DNA of 64,000 bases from contig NC_018314.1 in assembly GCF_000234665.1 (NCBI RefSeq), positions 124,001-188,000 of the forward strand, given 5' to 3'. The stretch is from Leishmania mexicana MHOM/GT/2001/U1103 (taxonomy: Eukaryota; Euglenozoa; Kinetoplastea; Trypanosomatida; Trypanosomatidae). The position numbers were made by a program, and so were the translations under genes. The notes below the pieces were generated by a model. It was not told the origin of the DNA. It ran no database searches and was given only the letters and a program-made list of their open reading frames with translations. Shown one piece after another: positions 62,440 through 64,000 of the stretch. Every line of letters starts with the position of its first letter. The first letter of the stretch is position 1.

Positions 62440-64000
62440 ATGCCCGTCGACAGCAGCAGCACGCACCGGCACCGCTGCGTCGCCGCGCGCCTGGTGCGCC
62501 TCGCGGCTGCCGGCGCCGCAGTCACCGTCGCTGTCGGCACCGCGGCCGCGTGGGCACACGCCGGTGCGCCCCAGCACCGCTGCATCCACGACGCGATGCA
62601 GGCCCGCGTGCTGCAGTCGGTGGCGGCTCAGCGCATGGCCCCCAGCGCGGTGTCCGCGGTGGGCCTGCCGTACGTGTCCGTGGTCCCCGTCGAGAACGCC
62701 AGCACCCTCGACTACTCGCTATCGGACAGCACGTCGCCCGGTGTTGTGCGCGCCGCGAACTGGGGCGCGCTGCGCATCGCCGTCTCCGCCGAAGACCTCA
62801 CCGACCCCGCCTACCACTGCGCTCGTGTTGGGCAGCGCGTCAACAACCACGCCGGCGACATCGTCACCTGCACCGCCGAGGACATCCTCACCGACGAGAA
62901 GCGCGACACCCTCGTCAAGCACCTCGTCCCGCAGGCGCTGCAGCTGCACAGGGAGCGCCTGAAGGTGCGGCAGGTGCAGGGCAAGTGGAAGGTGACGGGC
63001 ATGGCGGCCGACGTGTGCAGCTACTTCAAGGTGCCGCCGGAGCACATCACGGAAGGCGTGACCAACACCGACTTCGTGCTGTACGTCGCCTCCGTGCCGA
63101 GCGAGGAGAGTGTGCTGGCGTGGGCCATGACCTGCCAGGTGTTCCCTGACGGCCACCCAGCTGTCGGCGTCATCAACATCCCCGCGGCGAACATTGCGGC
63201 GCGGTACGACCAGCTCGTCACGCGTGTCGTCACGCACGAGATGGCGCACGCGCTGGGCTTCAGCGACACATTCTTTGAGGCCGTCGGCATCGTGCAAGAG
63301 GTGCCGCACGTTCGCGGCAAGGACTTTAATGTGTCGGTGATCACCAGCAGCACGGTGGTGGCGAAGGCGCGTGAGCAGTACGGCTGCTGCTGCTTGTGGT
63401 ATCTGGAGATTGAGGACCAGGGCGGTGCGGGCTCCGCCGGGTCGCATATCAAGATGCGCAACGCGCAGGACGAGCTCATGGCGCCTGCCGCATCTGCCGG
63501 GTACTACACCGCCCTGACCATGGCCGTCTTCCAGGACCTCGGCTTCTACCAGGCGGACTTCAGCAAGGCCGAGGCGATGCCGTGGGGCCGGAACGCCGGC
63601 TGCGCCTTCCTCAGCGAGAAGTGCATGGCGAAGAACGTCACGAAGTGGCCGGCGATGTTCTGCAATGAGAGTGCGGACGCCATACGGTGCCCCACCGACC
63701 GTCTGAGCCTCGGAACTTGTGGTATAACAGCATACAATACTTCGTTGGCGACGTACTGGCAGTACTTCACCAACGCGTCCCTCGGGGGCGACTCGGCATT
63801 CCTGGACTACTGCCCGACTGTTGTTGACTACAGTGACGGCTCGTGCAATCAGGATGCGTCGACGGCACCGGACCTTTTCGCTGCGTTCAACGTCTTCTCC
63901 GAGACCGCGCGGTGCATCGATGGCGCCTTCACGCCGAAGAACAGAACCGCTGCGGATGGATACTACGGCGGCCTGTGCGCCAACGTGAAGTGCGACACGG
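62440..64000 (+). CDS. GP63: Leishmanolysin GP63, copy E, 3' end beyond window
   Basis: 520 complete codons from ATG 62440; runs off the window still open. N-terminal third is almost identical to copy A ([28 protein letters not shown]). Active site His266-Glu-x-x-His270 and third ligand His336 are intact; cassette [13 protein letters not shown] as in A. Odd: at 63385-63400 the conserved [10 protein letters not shown] is changed to [10 protein letters not shown] by five substitutions in 12 bases, giving two extra cysteines and a Trp (residues 317, 318, 320), plus STVVAKAR for STAVAKAR. A second cluster ([14 protein letters not shown]) replaces GGYSPF and VGYRNGSC and removes an N-glycosylation sequon. 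Anchor type unknown, though similarity to A suggests the transmembrane tail. Confidence 0.94.
   Translation, partial: MPVDSSSTHRHRCVAARLVRLAAAGAAVTVAVGTAAAWAHAGAPQHRCIHDAMQARVLQSVAAQRMAPSAVSAVGLPYVSVVPVENASTLDYSLSDSTSPGVVRAANWGALRIAVSAEDLTDPAYHCARVGQRVNNHAGDIVTCTAEDILTDEKRDTLVKHLVPQALQLHRERLKVRQVQGKWKVTGMAADVCSYFKVPPEHITEGVTNTDFVLYVASVPSEESVLAWAMTCQVFPDGHPAVGVINIPAANIAARYDQLVTRVVTHEMAHALGFSDTFFEAVGIVQEVPHVRGKDFNVSVITSSTVVAKAREQYGCCCLWYLEIEDQGGAGSAGSHIKMRNAQDELMAPAASAGYYTALTMAVFQDLGFYQADFSKAEAMPWGRNAGCAFLSEKCMAKNVTKWPAMFCNESADAIRCPTDRLSLGTCGITAYNTSLATYWQYFTNASLGGDSAFLDYCPTVVDYSDGSCNQDASTAPDLFAAFNVFSETARCIDGAFTPKNRTAADGYYGGLCANVKCDT

Noticed and set aside
1..64000. CRISPR arrays, operons with Shine-Dalgarno sites, bacterial terminators
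   Set aside because: The genome is eukaryotic trypanosomatid; no regularly spaced repeats with unique spacers were seen.
1..64000. Strand-switch region or transcription start region
   Set aside because: All supported genes lie on the + strand.

Overview
The window is nuclear DNA of a trypanosomatid, almost certainly a Leishmania species. The evidence is intron-free, GC-rich genes that all lie on the + strand, long CT- and GT-rich spacers, tandem folate/biopterin (BT1-family) transporters, tandem GP63 leishmanolysins, and repeat blocks that look like degenerate retroposons. The pairing of a folate-transporter array with a GP63 array recalls Leishmania chromosome 10; this and any subgenus are inference. 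One coding strand throughout fits a single polycistronic transcription unit, so I call no individual promoters.

Layout. 3-2006: 3' part of SEC23 (COPII coat). 3482-9340: a giant protein with a split alpha/beta-hydrolase fold. 10222-11694: an MPN-domain protein lacking JAMM metal ligands, most like COP9 signalosome subunit 6. 13169-32220: four tandem BT1-family transporters (745, 693, 695 and 720 aa) in long spacers, each followed by a block that looks SIDER-like. 34202-35971: dihydroxyacetone kinase. 37992-39944: an uncharacterised Ser/Pro/Ala-rich protein with a possible ubiquitin-like segment. 40923-41408 and 44358-44969: two paralogous membrane-anchored RING proteins. 48088-48339: a small zinc-binding protein. 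51230-64000: five GP63 genes (A to E), of which B is cut by an assembly gap and E by the window end.

The main structural signal is a pair of about 905-bp, nearly identical sequences in opposite orientation (16561-17465 and 48453-49361). They enclose three of the four transporters, the kinase, both RING genes and the zinc protein. This is the geometry known in Leishmania to produce inverted-duplication amplicons. A second signal is a 47-bp perfect inverted repeat at 42547-42664, between the RING genes.

The GP63 array holds two C-terminal classes: a GPI-signal form (B, C) and a form ending in a transmembrane helix with a Cys-rich tail (A, D). Sequence blocks are shuffled between copies. All four visible 5' ends place a candidate splice acceptor exactly 129 nt before the ATG. 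Two runs of exactly 100 N (53743-53842, 58433-58532) are placeholders, so copy number and spacing there are unreliable.
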